A stretch of 64,000 nucleotides of DNA from Sebastes aleutianus (GCA_916700875.1 CAKAKS010000039.1:9725544-9789543), one strand, 5' to 3'; positions 22,692 to 36,070 are shown, counted from the stretch's first letter. Notes: generated by a model from the letters alone, not told the origin. Program-made: numbers and translations.

Positions 22692-24114
22692 GGCTTGCTG
22701 GACATTCGTAGGAAAAAGCATGAAAAATCCGTTGTTGAAAGTCATGCTGAGAGTCACGAAAAAAATGGGAAATTCGTGTCTATGTTGGCGAATCAAGCCG
22801 ATTAAATTTTGTGACTATTTCACGTGTTGACATATAATTAATGTGAATGGCCAACATGGCTAGCAGAAGACTCCAGTGACGCGCAATGATTGCAGCTGTT
22901 GAGTACAGGTAGACAGACAGGTGGCCCGTCCAATCATTTCATGAGGGGCGAATGAAATGATCGGTCGGGTTTATTACAGTCCTGCGGCCACAGATACCAG
23001 ATTTTATTTCTTTTTTTTGTCAGAGCATTTGATTTATTGATTGTTGTTGGGACGTAATGAGAATTTCAACTAATATAACAAAACATGTTTCCAAATTCTT
23101 TACCAACCCTAACTTTAACTTTTCCTTATCAATACTCATTAAAGCTAAAATCTACATGTAATAATGCTGCCATGAGGTGACCGCAGAAGTCTGAGACCTT
23201 CAGTCATCCGTCAGTAAACAGAGAACAGCTGACGGTCGTCATTTATCTGCTTTCTCCTCTACTCAGACTCGACGTTTGATGTTTTGATAAAGGCAAAGTG
23301 TTTCTTCTAAACTCGGCAGCAGATATTCCTCTCATTCAAAACCGTTTCCAGTCAAGCGGAGCTCTGTGTGGTGCTGTGTGTGTTTGTGTGTGCAGCAGAT
23401 TAAAAGGAGGATGTGATGGTGTTGTATTTTCGCTGACGTTCTGTCGGATCAGTCGCTGTGGAAAAACTCTCCGTCTTTTTTTCTTCCTCAGAAGTGTGAA
23501 AGCCTGCAGGAGATAATCTGCTTCTCTTTCTCTTCTTTCTCTCGGCTCCTCATCCTCTTCCCATCTTTCCCTCTTTTACTTCTTTAGCCTTCTATTTATT
23601 TTCTTCCTCCCTCTCGTATAATACATAAATACTTTCTGTCTCGCCTCACCTGTCTCTGTTAAATTGGTGGTTTTCATATTTGACATTTACTTTTGTCCAT
23701 CCAAGGAGGAAAGTTTTTTTTCTCCTTGTCCTCGTCATCCATTAATCCAACTCTTTCCAAATTTTCTTGTCATCTGTTATTTATTTATTTCCATTTTTCC
23801 TGGAGAGCAGCATTTCATTTTGTTCCACCTACTCCGCATGCAGTATGATGAGTGGATGAATATTTCATGGCGAGGGATCCCTCCACCTTTCCCACGAGAA
23901 CAAGTTACCAGAGCAAAATGAATCATCTGGAGTCAGCAGCTCACCTTTTACTCGGGCAAATAAAACGTCACGCCCGTCATTTGGGAGGTTTGTCTCAGGA
24001 GTTCAAGAAAAAAACGCTCCAAGAACAAGACTGACCTTATTTTCACAAATGCAAAACATATGTAAGAACTGGAAACTCTAACTTGTTTCTAGAAATACAA
24101 AGTCAAGTCAAAGG

Positions 24115-24385
24115 TATTTGTTCTCATCCCAACTCATCACATACTGATGCTTTGTCAGACCCCTCAGCGTCACTCTTTGGTCGCAGTAAACTCGTTTTTA
24201 ATGCTGCGAATTAAACAAAACATGTGCTTAGGTTAAGGCAATAAAACCACTATAGTTAGGTTTAGGAAAAAACAACATGGTTGGGCTTAAAATTACTACG
24301 TTTGTACAGTGAAAATGACACTGAACATTGTGAACACGGGACACGAACAGCGGTCTCCTGGATGAAAGCCTTGTTTGTTGGATGC
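24115..24385. mobile_element. Repeat related to families D and H
   Basis: It begins TCTCATCCCAACTCATCAC, like the ends of the repeat at 27206, and continues with GGTTTAGGAAAAAACAACAT and ACACGGGACACGAACAGC, as in family D. It may be a mosaic. Borders are approximate. Confidence 0.55.
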
Positions 24386-24823
24386 CAAAATATATAAAAT
24401 GGTTCCCTGTTGCAGGTTTTTACAGGGAAACTCAAACCTCCACAGCCGCTCCTCATCCTCTCTGTGGCATTTCAATGACAGGAAATTATAATTCAGAATA
24501 ATCTGTAGCCTTTTTTTGTGGCGTGCAGTTAAAGAGACAAACATGAAACAAGGATCCCATTGTGGAGCCTCTTCTTTCTTTCTGTATCCGAGTCCTCAGA
24601 GCGAGGGAGGAGGCCGCTTTCACTGAATACATCATCAGCTGCAGGAAACCCAGAGTGGTCCAATTATCCAGAGCTCTTTAACAATGACGAGGACACACTG
24701 AGAGACAAATTGGAACAAAGGTTTCTTTTTCTCCACCTGTGTCTATAGCTCTGTTCAGAGAAACAGAGTGAATGTGCTCTGTGTCCATCTGGTGTTACTG
24801 TTTACGTTTTTTAATTAGATTAA

Positions 24824-24849
24824 GATAATAATAATAATAATAATAATAA
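24824..24849 (+). repeat. (TAA)n microsatellite
   Basis: About eight ATA/TAA units in the intron. Confidence 0.95.
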
Positions 24850-24954
24850 CGACGTGTGGTCTAACAATCACTACAGCTCGGATTCTGGCTCTAAATGACG
24901 TCAAAGGTGCAAGATGGCAGCTTCTGAATCCAGGATGTCTTGACTTCATTTTTA

Positions 24955-25200
24955 TGTTTCCGCGCCGGCGAGAGCTGTGGCCGGAGGTATTATGTTTTCA
25001 GGTTGTCCGTCCGTCTGTCTGTCCGGTCCATTCTCGTGAACATGATATCTCAAACTAATCATGCTATGCGATCCGTACGGAACATCGTTAAGCTTAATGA
25101 TCCTCCATACACAGGCGGAGGCGTTACTTTTCCCCATTTTTCTCAAAAACTCTTGGTCCAAAATACATCAGTCAAAGTGTAGACTGTCTAATGGATATTC
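24955..25200 (-). mobile_element. Dispersed repeat fragment related to 31430
   Basis: Contains GGCCGGAGGTATTATGTTTT, (GTCC GTCT)n-like GTCCGTCCGTCTGTCTGTCC and TCTCGTGAACATGATATCTC, the reverse of the common fish block seen at 31550. Borders are approximate. Confidence 0.55.
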
Positions 25201-27205
25201 CCCCTGGAGAATGAGCACAAAAACAAGCTTGTCTGGCTCTTAACATCAGAGGAGTGCTGCCTGGCGTGGTGCTGAAGGGCGAAAAGTGTACGGAACACCG
25301 TTAGTCTACGTTACGGTCTATGGTTAAAACCCGTTGTATTCTCTGTGAGCTCTATAGTATTGCCACCGTGCTGTGTGATGTCAGGGGTTGATGCCACTGA
25401 CCTTTTTCCCTGCATCAACGTGCATCAACTGCCTTTTTAAAAAGTTGTGACAGTATGAAATACGGTAGATTACTTTTTTGTTTCAGCGCGTCTCGTCTCA
25501 AAAACACCCGAACGAAAAGCTTTGGACATCATCAGCGGACGGTTTCTCCTTGTGTTTCAACAGAACGGGGATTAATGATTTGTTCTTCCTGTGACCGACA
25601 CACAGAACAACCTTGAGCGGTATCACACAGGTCCTGACTGAGTCACGCTGATGAGCTCTTGCGGTGGATTTCATCATCCACTCCCACTGTCGGAGGACAG
25701 ACCCGCCCCACGCCGCCTTGACGCTTCACCCCGCAGCAGCAGCGGCGGTATTTGAAGTGCAGGCGGAGGGTAGCGAGGGTAATGGATGTGACGCTGCAGG
25801 ATGCTCACAGGCTTCAAACAAAAGGATCAAGCCTCCGGAAACGATGAAAGACAGAAACAGAAATCAGAGCTTGTTTTAGTTTCATCTCACATGAAGGAGG
25901 GGTGACCTTAACCTGACCCTAACCTACGATGAAAGAACAATGAACTATCTTACAGAAGCATTTAAGAGTATTTAGATGTTGAGGGATGTCAAAGATAATG
26001 ATAGTATTTAATGGGCACAATCACGGAGATATGTGGACAATGTAATCTAATGAACCCTCTGGATTTAACACAGCCTATTTTTCATTTTGGAAAAAAATGA
26101 CTTGTTAAACAAAGTTCTTTTGTCTTTGACGTCCCCCTTGTTATTATTTAAAGCTCTGTTAAATCGAGAGAATGAATGAAATAATTTGTGCTCACAAATT
26201 AGGTTTTGTTTCCTCCATGGCTGCTTTAACCTTTAACATGGACACCGAAATAAAAAAACAACAGGTTCAGCAGACGCCACGCGCTGCAGACGATCCCTGT
26301 GTGGACCGGCTGTAAAGTCTGATATTGAGGACTGTGTGGTGTTATCATACTTGATGATCCGAGAAAGACAATATGCTCTTCTTATTTTCCCCAACAAGCA
26401 GCAGAAAGAGCCAGAGCCAGGACTGGCTCTTCTGAAGGAAACTACAGAAGGACAAAGATAAAGTTGTATTTTGATGTGGGTTTAAATCTGCTCTAGATGA
26501 AGAACTGCTACTTGTTCTTGTGGTCAGAATGGTTCTGAGCTGACAGAAACCTAACGTGAACATAATCCATTGTCAACACAGGACGCTTCTCCCTCTGCAA
26601 ACTGCATTTTGTTGTGTGTTTGTTTGTCTCACCCTTCATGTCGTACAGCACCCTGGCCACCTATACGTCTTATGCTCCAGGAGCCGGCTCTGGGCCTGAT
26701 GGGTTTCTGCGTCCCATTTCCTCCTGTTTGTCAGCGGGTTGGACAGATGTTGAGGCAGGCTGGGAGACAGAGCTAGCAGAAATATGGCCCATCACCTTCC
26801 TCCTCACCTCCTCATTTGCTTCACTACTCATGAAATGATGATCTAAATGAGCTCGTTAGAGCTTTTAGGGTGAAACATGAAGGAAAGTGAATTTTTATGG
26901 GAAAGGGAAACTTTGCTGCCTTACTTCCTCTGATTAATATTTTTATAGCAGATGCAAAGTTTGCAGGATATTTTAGATACTTGTGTGTGTCTTTCGTTAA
27001 ATGTTTGAAATTCATGTTTGGACAGTCACTTTCACAAATCTTTAGCTTGGTTTGAAAATGTGGATTTGATGTTTTGTTATAAAAGATGGCTTTAATCTGT
27101 AGAAACCTATAGGCCTGTAACGGATTAGTCCTCTTCTATGTTGATCGGCTGGATATTAATAACTTCAGCACAAAGCTCATAGATCTGTGGTACCAAACTG
27201 GTCTC

Positions 27206-27566
27206 ACTTTCAACTCATCTAATGCTGCCGATTGGGCAGCGCCCCTCAGCATCGGAGCTTATTTTGTCACATCACTCCTTAGTCACGTGAATCGTTGGTA
27301 TCGTCAGCTCAGTGAGTCACGTGAGTTGCTAGTCAGTGAAGTTAACGTCCTAACCCTAACTAAGTGGTTGTGTTGCCTAAACCTAATTTCCTGTGAAAGC
27401 GAAAGTTTATTTTGAAAGGACGCTATGCATTTAACGAGCGTATATTGACACACCGTCCCCGCTCCGTCCAAAAGTAACGCAAGAGGGGTTCCCCGTGCGT
27501 CTGTCTCCGATGCCGAGGGGCGCTGACTAAGTGGTGGTATTTGACGAGTTGGGAGTGTGAATGAGT
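27206..27566. mobile_element. Family H MITE with inverted ends
   Basis: TCTCACTTTCAACTCATC at the left and GACGAGTTGGGAGTGTGA at the right are imperfect inverted repeats. Both are followed inward by GGGCAGCGCCCCTCAGC and its inverted counterpart GAGGGGCGCTGACTAAG. The middle contains AACCCTAACTAAGTGGTTG. Non-coding. Confidence 0.7.
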
Positions 27567-27693
27567 TGATTATTTCTCACGATTATTCATAGACTTTAGC
27601 GACAAAATATTTTTACTGCGCTTTCACATTAAAATAAACAGAGCACTGTTTTCACTTCCATGTTGTGCTACAGTCCTGCTAATGTACAAATTA

Positions 27694-28105
27694 GGGCTGC
27701 ATGATGTTGGAAAAGCTGACATTGCAAATGTTTTTTTTCTGCGATACATATTGCATTATGAAAAAATACAGGAATATTCACCCTACCCTTTTGTTAGCTA
27801 TATTTTAAAGTTAAAATCCATCTGGTGCACTTTGAGAGCAACATTAGCAACATTATGAGGCTGGATAAACAATTTTATACTCTCAATTTAATCATAATCA
27901 CATTGGTTGTATAGATAATATCTATCCCCAAAAGTGAAGCCCAAACATCTCCAATGCCAGCTGGTAGCCAGCTGTTAGTTTAGGAATGATATGCAGTGAG
28001 CAGAACACACATTTTAAACATCAATATTGCTGTCGTTCATGTTCATTTAATTGTGGGAAGTCAAAATCGTGATTGTGAATAATATTCAATTAACTGTGCA
28101 GCCCT
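27694..28105. mobile_element. Family L MITE with inverted ends
   Basis: AGGGCTGCATGATGTTGGAA at the left and AACTGTGCAGCCCT at the right form inverted ends. The interior has GCGATACATATTGCATTATG and GTGAATAATATTCAATT. This is a well-known type of fish non-autonomous element. No target-site duplication was evident. Confidence 0.75.
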
Positions 28106-29084
28106 GAGCCTGTCAGTGGACATAAAATGACGCTGCCAGGTTGCTCCAAATGATTACATTACAGCTCATTTAGCGGCTGCGGCGCTCTCCCTCAATACTG
28201 GACCAATTTCAAACCCCCGTTAGTCACCTCAGACACAGAAAGACGGGGAAATGGGGTCCAGGTTGAAGATTACCCATTAAGGTGGACTGGGCGCTTTGTT
28301 GACACACTGCTTTGCTTGTTTCATCTGACTTTCAAGTGAACGCTGTGCATGTGTTACCCAGGAAACCTTTCATGGTCCGGCGTCCAGCGGCTCAAAGGCG
28401 AGGAATGAAAGAGGCGAGCGGGCACATACGTCCCGTTCCTATCTGTCACTCCGACTCAGTATTTGAAGGAAGGGTTACACACTGATAAACACTCGCTGCC
28501 ATGGTGAACTGTTAATTGAAAGGTCAGCGTAAAAGGCTCCGCCAGAGGCTACAGCTTTAATGATATCTCTTATTACCCATAATTCCATTAGACGGCGTGC
28601 CTTTGAATGTTCCGGCCGTGCTTATTTGGTGCGCTTTTGAGTCGCTCCCGCTGTGAGACTTCCCTCGGTTGAGTTGAAAAGCAAAGTGAAATTGCATTAT
28701 TCCCTCTCTTTGGTCCCATGTCTCTCTGATACGCTTCATTTGATTCCACATCATTAAATCCGAGCTTGTGTTTGTGTGTGAAAGACAAAAGGCCCTCCGC
28801 TAGGAAAACACAGTTATACAGCTCACATTTACATTTCGGACGTATTGTAGGGTTCTGCGGGTATGTCGGCAACCCACTCGTCTTGAAACATGGATCCTGT
28901 CTCGTTTACCATGCTTTTTGGGTGTGACTTTTTGCTGTGTCATCACTATTCATATACAACTAATGTGTTTATGATTAAATAGTTTACTAGAGCACAAAGT
29001 TCTCCATAGATCTAGCCTCTTCATTTTGCTCTCAAAGTGCACCAGATTGATGCATTAAGCTTTGAAATGTACCAAATGTTCTTC

Positions 29085-29230
29085 AGGGGTAGCACGACCC
29101 CGGATCCCCCTAGAGGGTCCAAGGTCCACCCATTAGAGACTCACAGGATGCTGTAGGAAACACTGTATTACGTCATCCAAAACTGAAAGGCCTCCCACTC
29201 TAAAACTCATTTCGGTGCCGCTGAGTGACG
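29085..29230 (-). mobile_element. Family U repeat fragment
   Basis: Reverse copy of the block at 13775: GTATTACGTCATCCAAAACT and CTAAAACTCATTTCGGTGC. It is the only other copy seen in the window. Confidence 0.6.
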
Positions 29231-29284
29231 AGCGAGGAGACGAGGAGGCACAAAATAGAAAAATAAGAAGAACCTAAATGGTAT

Positions 29285-29775
29285 CTTATATCAACACAGT
29301 CTCAAGGCAGTTTGTGGGATAATCATGAAATTTAATCTATTTGATTCGTGTACGTAGACATTTCAACAACGTACTTTTTGCGTGTTTTCCTACGAATATC
29401 CAACAACACATGACGCACGTGTCAATTTCCGCTCCAGTCTTTTCAAAATAAAACTACTTAGTTAGGTTTAGGAATAGATCGCCTTGGTTAGGGTTAGGCA
29501 ACAAACTAGTTAGGTTTAGGAAAAGATCGCGGTTTGGGTTAAAATAACACCGGAAGTGCCGTAACTTAAGTACGGAAGTTACGTTACAAATAAATCAGCT
29601 CTGACTTGTGGTTTCACACGGGATACAAACATACTGTAGGTCTCCTGGGCGCGAGTCCTATGTTTTTTAACCCATCCATATACCCCGACCTCCTCCTTAC
29701 GCAGCGTTCACAATTACATGGATTACATACGTATTTGTATTTCGTGACTATTTCACGAACTGCTGTGCTTTGTTT
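29285..29775. mobile_element. Family D repeat copy 3
   Basis: Contains CACGTGTCAATTTCCGCTCC, GTTAGGTTTAGGAAAAGATC, GGTTTGGGTTAAAATAAC and GGTTTCACACGGGATACAA in the same orientation as copy 1. Borders approximate. Confidence 0.72.
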
Positions 29776-31216
29776 GTATTTCACAACACACTCTCCATTA
29801 GGACAGTAGATCAGTTATTAAAAGGCAGCCTGGATACAATCTGACCATTACAACAGTCCAGTGAGCTCGCTGGTCTGAATCTCATAAACCTTCTTCAGCT
29901 TATCTTCTTTTTTTAATCGTTGTAGTCTACATACAAGCCTCCAGTTAGGATTGTGTGTTGGTGTAAATGGGTTCGTAATTATCAAAACACAGAAAGTGCA
30001 TAGAGCTGGCAAAACATTTTTTAATAATATAGAAAAAATCAATATTGGACGATGCTGCAGATTTCATTCAATTATATTTTATAACCGAACTGCGTCTGAC
30101 AATAAACACATTTATCTGTATGGATGTAGGAGAGGCTCTGTGGAGCTTCCTGAGGGAACCACTGCAGATAAATGTGGAAATAATAAGGATGGACACACCA
30201 CGGCAGGATTTTAATGAGGTTTAGCTTCAGCTGAGACTTTTCAGCTGAGACTTTTACAATACGGGAAAATCAGCGACTGAGGCTTCTCCTGCTTCGCTCA
30301 AATCCACTAAATTAACTTTGTGCGACAAAGTGGTAAATAATCAGTTAACAGACCCTGCATGAAATGTTGTCATGTGCAATTTACAGTCCAACGTGCAGCA
30401 CAGTCACACACACACACACAGATGTGTTAATGTGGGAATATGCTCCCATTCCCTGAGAAACAGATAAGGAAATCCCTGCTGCTTCTAACAGGCTGAGGAT
30501 TTACTTTAAGCTCTTCAGGGAACATCTCTGCTGTAAAGCTGCTGCACTGAACCGAAGGTCCTACAGATATACTTATTAAAAAAAAGAAAATCATTACCTG
30601 GAGCTCATCATTCGCCATCTCTTTTAAAAAGCTAATAAAAAGATCCTCATCTGGACTGAAGTTACCTGCAGTCTGTTGAATACGTTTGACATTAGCTTTT
30701 ATTTTCTTTGTGCTGGGACCTTCGGCTCAACGTTCACCTCAATTTCACAAAAATCCCTGAGAGGCTGAAAAGACTGAAAACGAAGCAGAGCGAAGACATT
30801 TTACTCTCCTGCTGCTGTTTTTTAAATTTACCCACACCTGCATGTTTATTACAGAGGATGGGACTTTTTGGACATTTTCACATCATCAATTTCATGCAGG
30901 TTTATCGAAGTGAAATGCACATGATGATAAATAATCAGGTAATCAATTGAATTGATTGTTTGGTTTGTAAAATTTCAGAAAATAGTGACACCTTCACAAT
31001 ATTTGTTTTGTCCAAACTTCAAAATTACAAGGAAAAGCAGTAAATCGTCACATATATCTCATATTCTGTCAATCAACTAATCATTTCAGCTCAACTTGCA
31101 TTGTTAGGTACAGTTGTTTAATTAATAACTAAGCACCGTATTGTATAAGCCCTTCATATATTCGATATGTTAAACTCTTAATTTAGTAAAGTAACTAAAG
31201 CTGTCAACTAAGATCA

Positions 31217-31330
31217 GCTAAGATAAAGCTTTATTGATTTCCAGAGGAGAAATTCAGATGTTGTTGCAGCAGCACAAGGAGAGTAAAGAGCAGATAAATG
31301 GAGAAAGTAAAAGAAAGAAATAGTCAAGTT
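31217..31330 (+). mobile_element. Dispersed repeat fragment, TTTATTGATTTCC type
   Basis: AAGCTTTATTGATTTCCAGA and GGAGAAATTCAGATGTTG followed by a purine-rich tail look like the 3' end of a fish SINE/LINE. It is the only copy seen. Confidence 0.45.
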
Positions 31331-31429
31331 GCACTGTACATCCATGTCTGTCCAAAATATCATCACTTTATCATTTTATCCTGCTAGAAAATTGTGTGAA
31401 ATCATCATGATTAGCATATGAATTCTTGA

Positions 31430-31575
31430 GTTATGGACAAAAAATGTGTTTTGTGAGGTCACAGTGACCTTTGACACATCAGGCATCAGACACATTGAGT
31501 CCAAGTGGACGATTGTGAAACCTCGCTCCAGACGTTCCTGAGATCGCGTTCACAAGAATGGGATGGACGTGAGGT
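31430..31575 (+). mobile_element. Dispersed repeat fragment with GTGACCTTTGAC
   Basis: Contains GAGGTCACAGTGACCTTTGA, GAGTCCAAGTGGACG and CGTTCACAAGAATGGGATGG. This order resembles a repeat common in fish. A related reverse fragment is at 24955-25070 (CGGAGGTATTATGTTTTCAG, CCATTCTCGTGAACATGATA). Confidence 0.6.
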
Positions 31576-31800
31576 ACTTTTGTTGCCTTATCCTAACCAA
31601 GTTGATCTTTTCCTAAACCAAACTAAGTAGTTTTGTTGCCTAAACCTAAGGTAGTTGTTTCCTCTGAAAACAGAAGTTTATTTTGAAAAGACTGTATCCA
31701 TGTAAGGAACGGAAATTGACACGTGTTGCAGGACATTCGTAGGAAAACGAACGAAAAAGGAGGTATAACTTTTCCGTAAGATATCATACGAACCATTGCA
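31545..31800. mobile_element. Family D fragment
   Basis: Reverse orientation. It shares GATCTTTTCCTAAACCAAAC, GAAGTTTATTTTGAAAAGAC and GACATTCGTAGGAAAACG with the other copies. Confidence 0.7.
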
Positions 31801-32330
31801 TGAGAATATGTTGATTTATGACAGCTGTGTTTTTTTTAGCACTACTTAGTTTTAGGTCATGACTTTGACCTGTTGGTGGTGGGATTGAGTTAAATGAAGA
31901 GTAAAAAAAAAAACCTCTGCTGCTGCCTTCACGCTCTCAGCAGCCTGACCTCCAAACCTTCAAATATGTAATCCCAAACCCTCGTTTGAAAAAGGGCCTG
32001 TATCGGAGAGATGCTGCAGCTCCAATCTGATGGCCTGATGGACCTGTGTAATGCAGGAATGAGTTCAGAATGGAATCAATTTTACTCTGAGAGTGTCTGA
32101 ATGAAGCTGTGACATGTGGGAGAGAGACTGTAGATGGCCCCTCAGCTCGCCGTGGACGGCGTGATGAAGATGGTGATAATGGCAGCAGAGTCTTAAATGC
32201 TTTTATCTTTTTCCCTGGAGCCTCCGACATCAGCCTGAACCGATCTGCACTCACACAGCTCCTCTTTCTTATACAGAATTAACTCTGTGACATTTCTGTA
32301 ATGGTATTTATACAGCTACACTTCTGCAGT

Positions 32331-33247
32331 GATGGAATAACTAAGTACATTTACTTAAGTACACATGTGAGGTACTTGTACTTTACTTGAGTATGTTCTT
32401 TTCGTGCTACATTTATTTGACAGCTTTAGTAATTTTACATGATTTTTACATATAAAACACAGCTTTTCCTTGTAATTATTTTAAAAATGTAAATTTATTT
32501 TTAATAGATTTAAGGTTTGGACTGCTGGTTGGACAAAACAAACACTGTGAAAATGTCACTATTTTCTGAATTTTTTTAAACCAAACAATTAATCGAATCG
32601 ATTACTCGAGAAAAACATCAACAGATTAAAGGTCTTAACATACCGAGGAAGTTTTTTTTCGTGCGATTACTTCATACGTCAATATATTTTTTTGAGCTGT
32701 TGTTTTTGTCATGAATATTTTCACACAGAATAGCAAATATTATGTGAAACAAGCTCAATTTTTCTGAGCTTATCGCACCGTGAGTAAAGGCATCAATCAC
32801 GTTGTATGGAACGGGTTGAGTTGCGTCTATATCTATGAAGCAAAATCACGGAGGCTCTGTAGACCGAACCAAGACGGCAAACATTATTACTCCTTTCAAC
32901 CTTGACAAAGGCAGCGCAGACCAGATCCACTCTTTCCTTTCTTACCTTTCACAATAAAAGCCCTAGACTAATATTCGCCGGCGAGTATTTAGCATTTTCC
33001 TCACGCCCCCTAGTGTGAGAAGGCTTTAGTCCATAATGAAAAGAATTAGTCGCAGTTGTATATGAAGTAGATCAAAATGAGCTCCATCTCAACCAATTAC
33101 AACAGTAAAATCCTGCTTTTACATCAATGCATGAGTCATAATAATCTAATGATAAAATAGTATGACAGTCACAGGGGACATTTTACTGCATTGAGTACTT
33201 TTGCTTTCAATACTTTCATTTGCCTGATTATACTTACATACTTTTAC
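32331..33247 (+). mobile_element. Family G repeat, long copy with interruptions
   Basis: It starts AGTGATGGAATAACTAAGTA and ends TTACATACTTTTAC. A block at about 32510-32620 (GGACAAAACAAACACTGTG, TTAATCGAATCGATTAC) looks like another dispersed element sitting within it. A family E end follows immediately at 33252. Confidence 0.7.
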
Positions 33248-33251
33248 TTCA

Positions 33252-33460
33252 AGGTACAGTGTGCAGGATTTGGCGACATCTAGTGGTGTGGTTGCAACCA
33301 ACTGAGCACCCCTCAACTCACTCCTCCCTTTTAAAGACTACGGTAACGTGAGCCACCGAGTGCAAAACCGTGGTAACGCGGTTCACCTCGCTCAGAGGTC
33401 ATCCCTCCCCATAATAACACGACTTTAGGAGCAACGGAAGTTGGACGGCGGCTGTCCAAG
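33252..33460. mobile_element. Family E MITE copy 2, left end
   Basis: The left terminus AGGTACAGTGTGCAGGATTT follows TTCA (a degraded TTAA) and ACTTTTAC of family G. GACATCTAGTGGTG is the typical next block. The right end was not located, so the stop given is approximate. Confidence 0.65.
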
Positions 33461-34359
33461 AAGTGCTCCATTCAAACCCAAGTAAATATTCAGTGATCAT
33501 CCATTTATTATTGGAAAATTTACCCCATATATGTTGAACTGAAGTTACATCTTTGGTTTGCAACAGAAACAGAATCGCACGTAAAGTCTGACTGTTCAGA
33601 GATACCTTCAGTCTTGCTTGGAAATAGTTTCACCTTTCATCTCTTTGCTGCAGTAATCTTTAGACAGTTCTACCTCCTTAAAAACCCTCTCAGACGGCTC
33701 TGCTGTTTAAACAATCGAGGTCAGACCAAACAGACATGATTATTTTCAGCTTCCCTCGAGATTTCCTGCGACAATCGGCCGGCGAGTTGCTCCGTCTTTG
33801 GAGAAAAAAAAAAAAGGAAAAGAAAAAGGAAAATCCACTCCAGAGCCAATTAAGTCTGAACAGCTTTACAGTCTGAGGTTTGGCTCTTCTGCAGCCTCTA
33901 GCTGTGCTTTACTTCACTTCATGACAGCGGCACAAAGTTCATCTTCAAAACCCCACCACCGCTCTCGTTTATCTTTCCCCGGGGGGGGGCAACGCTGCAG
34001 GAACAATATCACAAAACTTCCAGTGTGTTTATAGCGGCGGAGTCTTCAGTGAGGACGAAGCAGAGAGTTTAATGGTGCGACGAGGAGAAAACATCAACTT
34101 TTATTACTGAACTACTTGAAGGGAAACCGTAGGACAGGAAGCTGAACAACAAGTCATTACATTAAAGGACGTGAATAAAACTGTAATAAAGGAGAATGCC
34201 GTGAGATTAAACTACATTGTGGTGGTCACGTGACAGCTTTTTCAGGAGCTGGAAAATCTATTAAACGAGATCAAACCTGCCTTTAAACCATCCATCCATC
34301 TATTTCTGCAGGGCCGGGACGCGGGGGCAGCAGTTGTCTTGTGTTTTCATCTTACATCT

Positions 34360-34590
34360 TTAACCCTTTCACAGTATGTTTTCAGTTCATGAAAGTTAAT
34401 TGTACAAATTTTTGTTACAGTCTTATTCAGCGTTCGGTTGTACTTAGCTCCACCGTTTCGTGTCACTTCTGGTTGCAAAAAAACAAGATGGCGACGGCCG
34501 AAATACCAAACTCGAGGCTTCAAAACGGCAGTCCACAAACCGATGGGTGATGTCACGGTGACTACGTCCACTTCTTTAAAACAATTTATG
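34360..34590 (+). mobile_element. Family I repeat copy 2, right part
   Basis: It starts at AACCCTTTCACAGTATG and shares TTTTCAGTTCATGAAAGTT and CGTTCGGTTGTACTTAGC with 8810-8900. It continues with AACAAGATGGCGACGGCC and GGTGATGTCACGGTGACTAC. The last two blocks are the probable source of the minisatellite unit and its flank at 3395. Confidence 0.7.
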
Positions 34591-35220
34591 ATCACGATCA
34601 CCGGCCTCCTGAGTGAAAGTCCGGTGTTTTTTGACCCATCAATCCTGCCGTATTTGAGGAACAAGACGGAAAAAAGCAGATCAGAAAGGATTGTCTCTGG
34701 AAAGAGATGAAGCCAACTCAACCCAAAGTCCATTTATTTTTTCATTTTGTGAGCCTTTTCTGCCGTTGATGCTGCGTGAAGGTATCATTAGTGAGATGTT
34801 AGTGATAATTTGACAGTATTTAGTGTCAGTCAGCATTAATAAACCCCCTGACCTTTGTTTCAGCGACTGCAGATGAGGGCTTAATAATCTCTGTTGCGAC
34901 ACATCACAGCAGCAGCGTGAAGATAACAACAAGACAAACAGTGGAGATAATTAAAACATTACAGCGGAGACACAATGGGAACATAATAGCCACAGTCAAG
35001 AGATAAACAGGAGCGTAGATGAAGCGTGCTCATTAACAGATTTGCAGATAGAAGCAGATCGCCAGTCGCCGCCAGATGTTCACACTCCAGACTAAAATAT
35101 CTACACTACAATATCAACTATTAAATGGGTTTCCATAAACATTCTGTACAGACATTCATGGTCCCCAGAGGACGAGTCCTCATCACTTTGGTGATCCCAG
35201 ACGTTTCATATATTTCATTA

Positions 35221-35801
35221 AGGCTGTCAAAGTTAATGCGATATTAACACATTCATACAAATTGGTTTTAGCGCCACTAATTTGATTCATGCATTAACGC
35301 AATCAATCTTTTGGAGATTGTAGCGGGCTCAGTTTTAAAGCTAGAGTGAAAATACTGGCATCATATGAAACAAAAAAACTAAGGAATCCATTGGTACCAA
35401 CCATAGCTTGTCATGAAGGAGGTTAAATAACGCTCCAAATTTTGGCGAGGAAAAATTGTCATGGCCATTTTCAAAGGGGTCCCTTGACCTCTGCCCTCAA
35501 GATATGTGAATGAATATGGGTTCTATGGGTACCCACGAGTCTCCCCTTTACAGTCATGCCCACTTTATGATAATCACATGCAGTTTTGGGCAAGTCATAG
35601 TCAAGTCAGCACACTGACACACTGACAGCTGTTGTTGCCTGTTGGGCTGCAGTTTGACATGTTGTGACTTGAGCATATTTTTTATGCTAAATGCAGTATC
35701 TGTGAGGGTTTCTGGACAACATTTGTCATTGTTTTGTGTTGTTAATTGATTTCCAATAATAAATATATACATGGATTCGCATAAAAGAAGCATATTTGTT
35801 C
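35221..35801 (-). mobile_element. Family A repeat copy
   Basis: It reads in reverse. The right terminus AGGCTGTCAAAGTTAATGCG is at 35221 and the internal ATAAAAGAAGCATATTTG is near 35790; the left terminus is lost. It lies 270 bp before exon 'b'. Confidence 0.85.
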
Positions 35802-36070
35802 ACGGAATCAAAATGTTTGTATGAGAACTCTTTCCTCTCCCATTATTCATCAACGCAGATTTATCAAGTGACCGTTTGGAGGGTCAGCACTGATCATCTC
35901 TCACATCTGTCACACATGAAAGATGGCCAGCTCTGATTGGTTGCGGTCCAAAATGAATTTATGACTCTGTGATCGACTAATACGACACAAAGACTGTCTC
36001 GAATCACTAAAATATCCTCGATGCTCCTTGCTTTTTAAATACTCAGTGTCTCTCTCTCTCTGTTTCTCAG

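Larger units (their letters stand above)
13239..36070 (+). other. grm8: grm8 intron, 22,832 bp
   Basis: The intron runs from GTAGGA at 13239 to TTTCTCAG ending at 36070. It contains a 950-bp polypurine tract (16377-17327), family A copies at 20207, 22574 and 35221, family D copies at 22107, 29285 and 31545, a terminal-inverted-repeat element at 27694-28105, and a large family G copy from 32331. 28180-28860 and 13380-13560 look non-repetitive. The stretches 18430-20200, 25250-27200 and 29850-30900 show no recognisable gene or clear element beyond short simple repeats. Nothing in it resembles a coding exon. Confidence 0.85.

Noticed and set aside
29440..29540. Telomere-like or coding repeat in GTTAGGTTTAGG sequence
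   Set aside because: It belongs to dispersed family D; the GTTAGG motifs are not in tandem.
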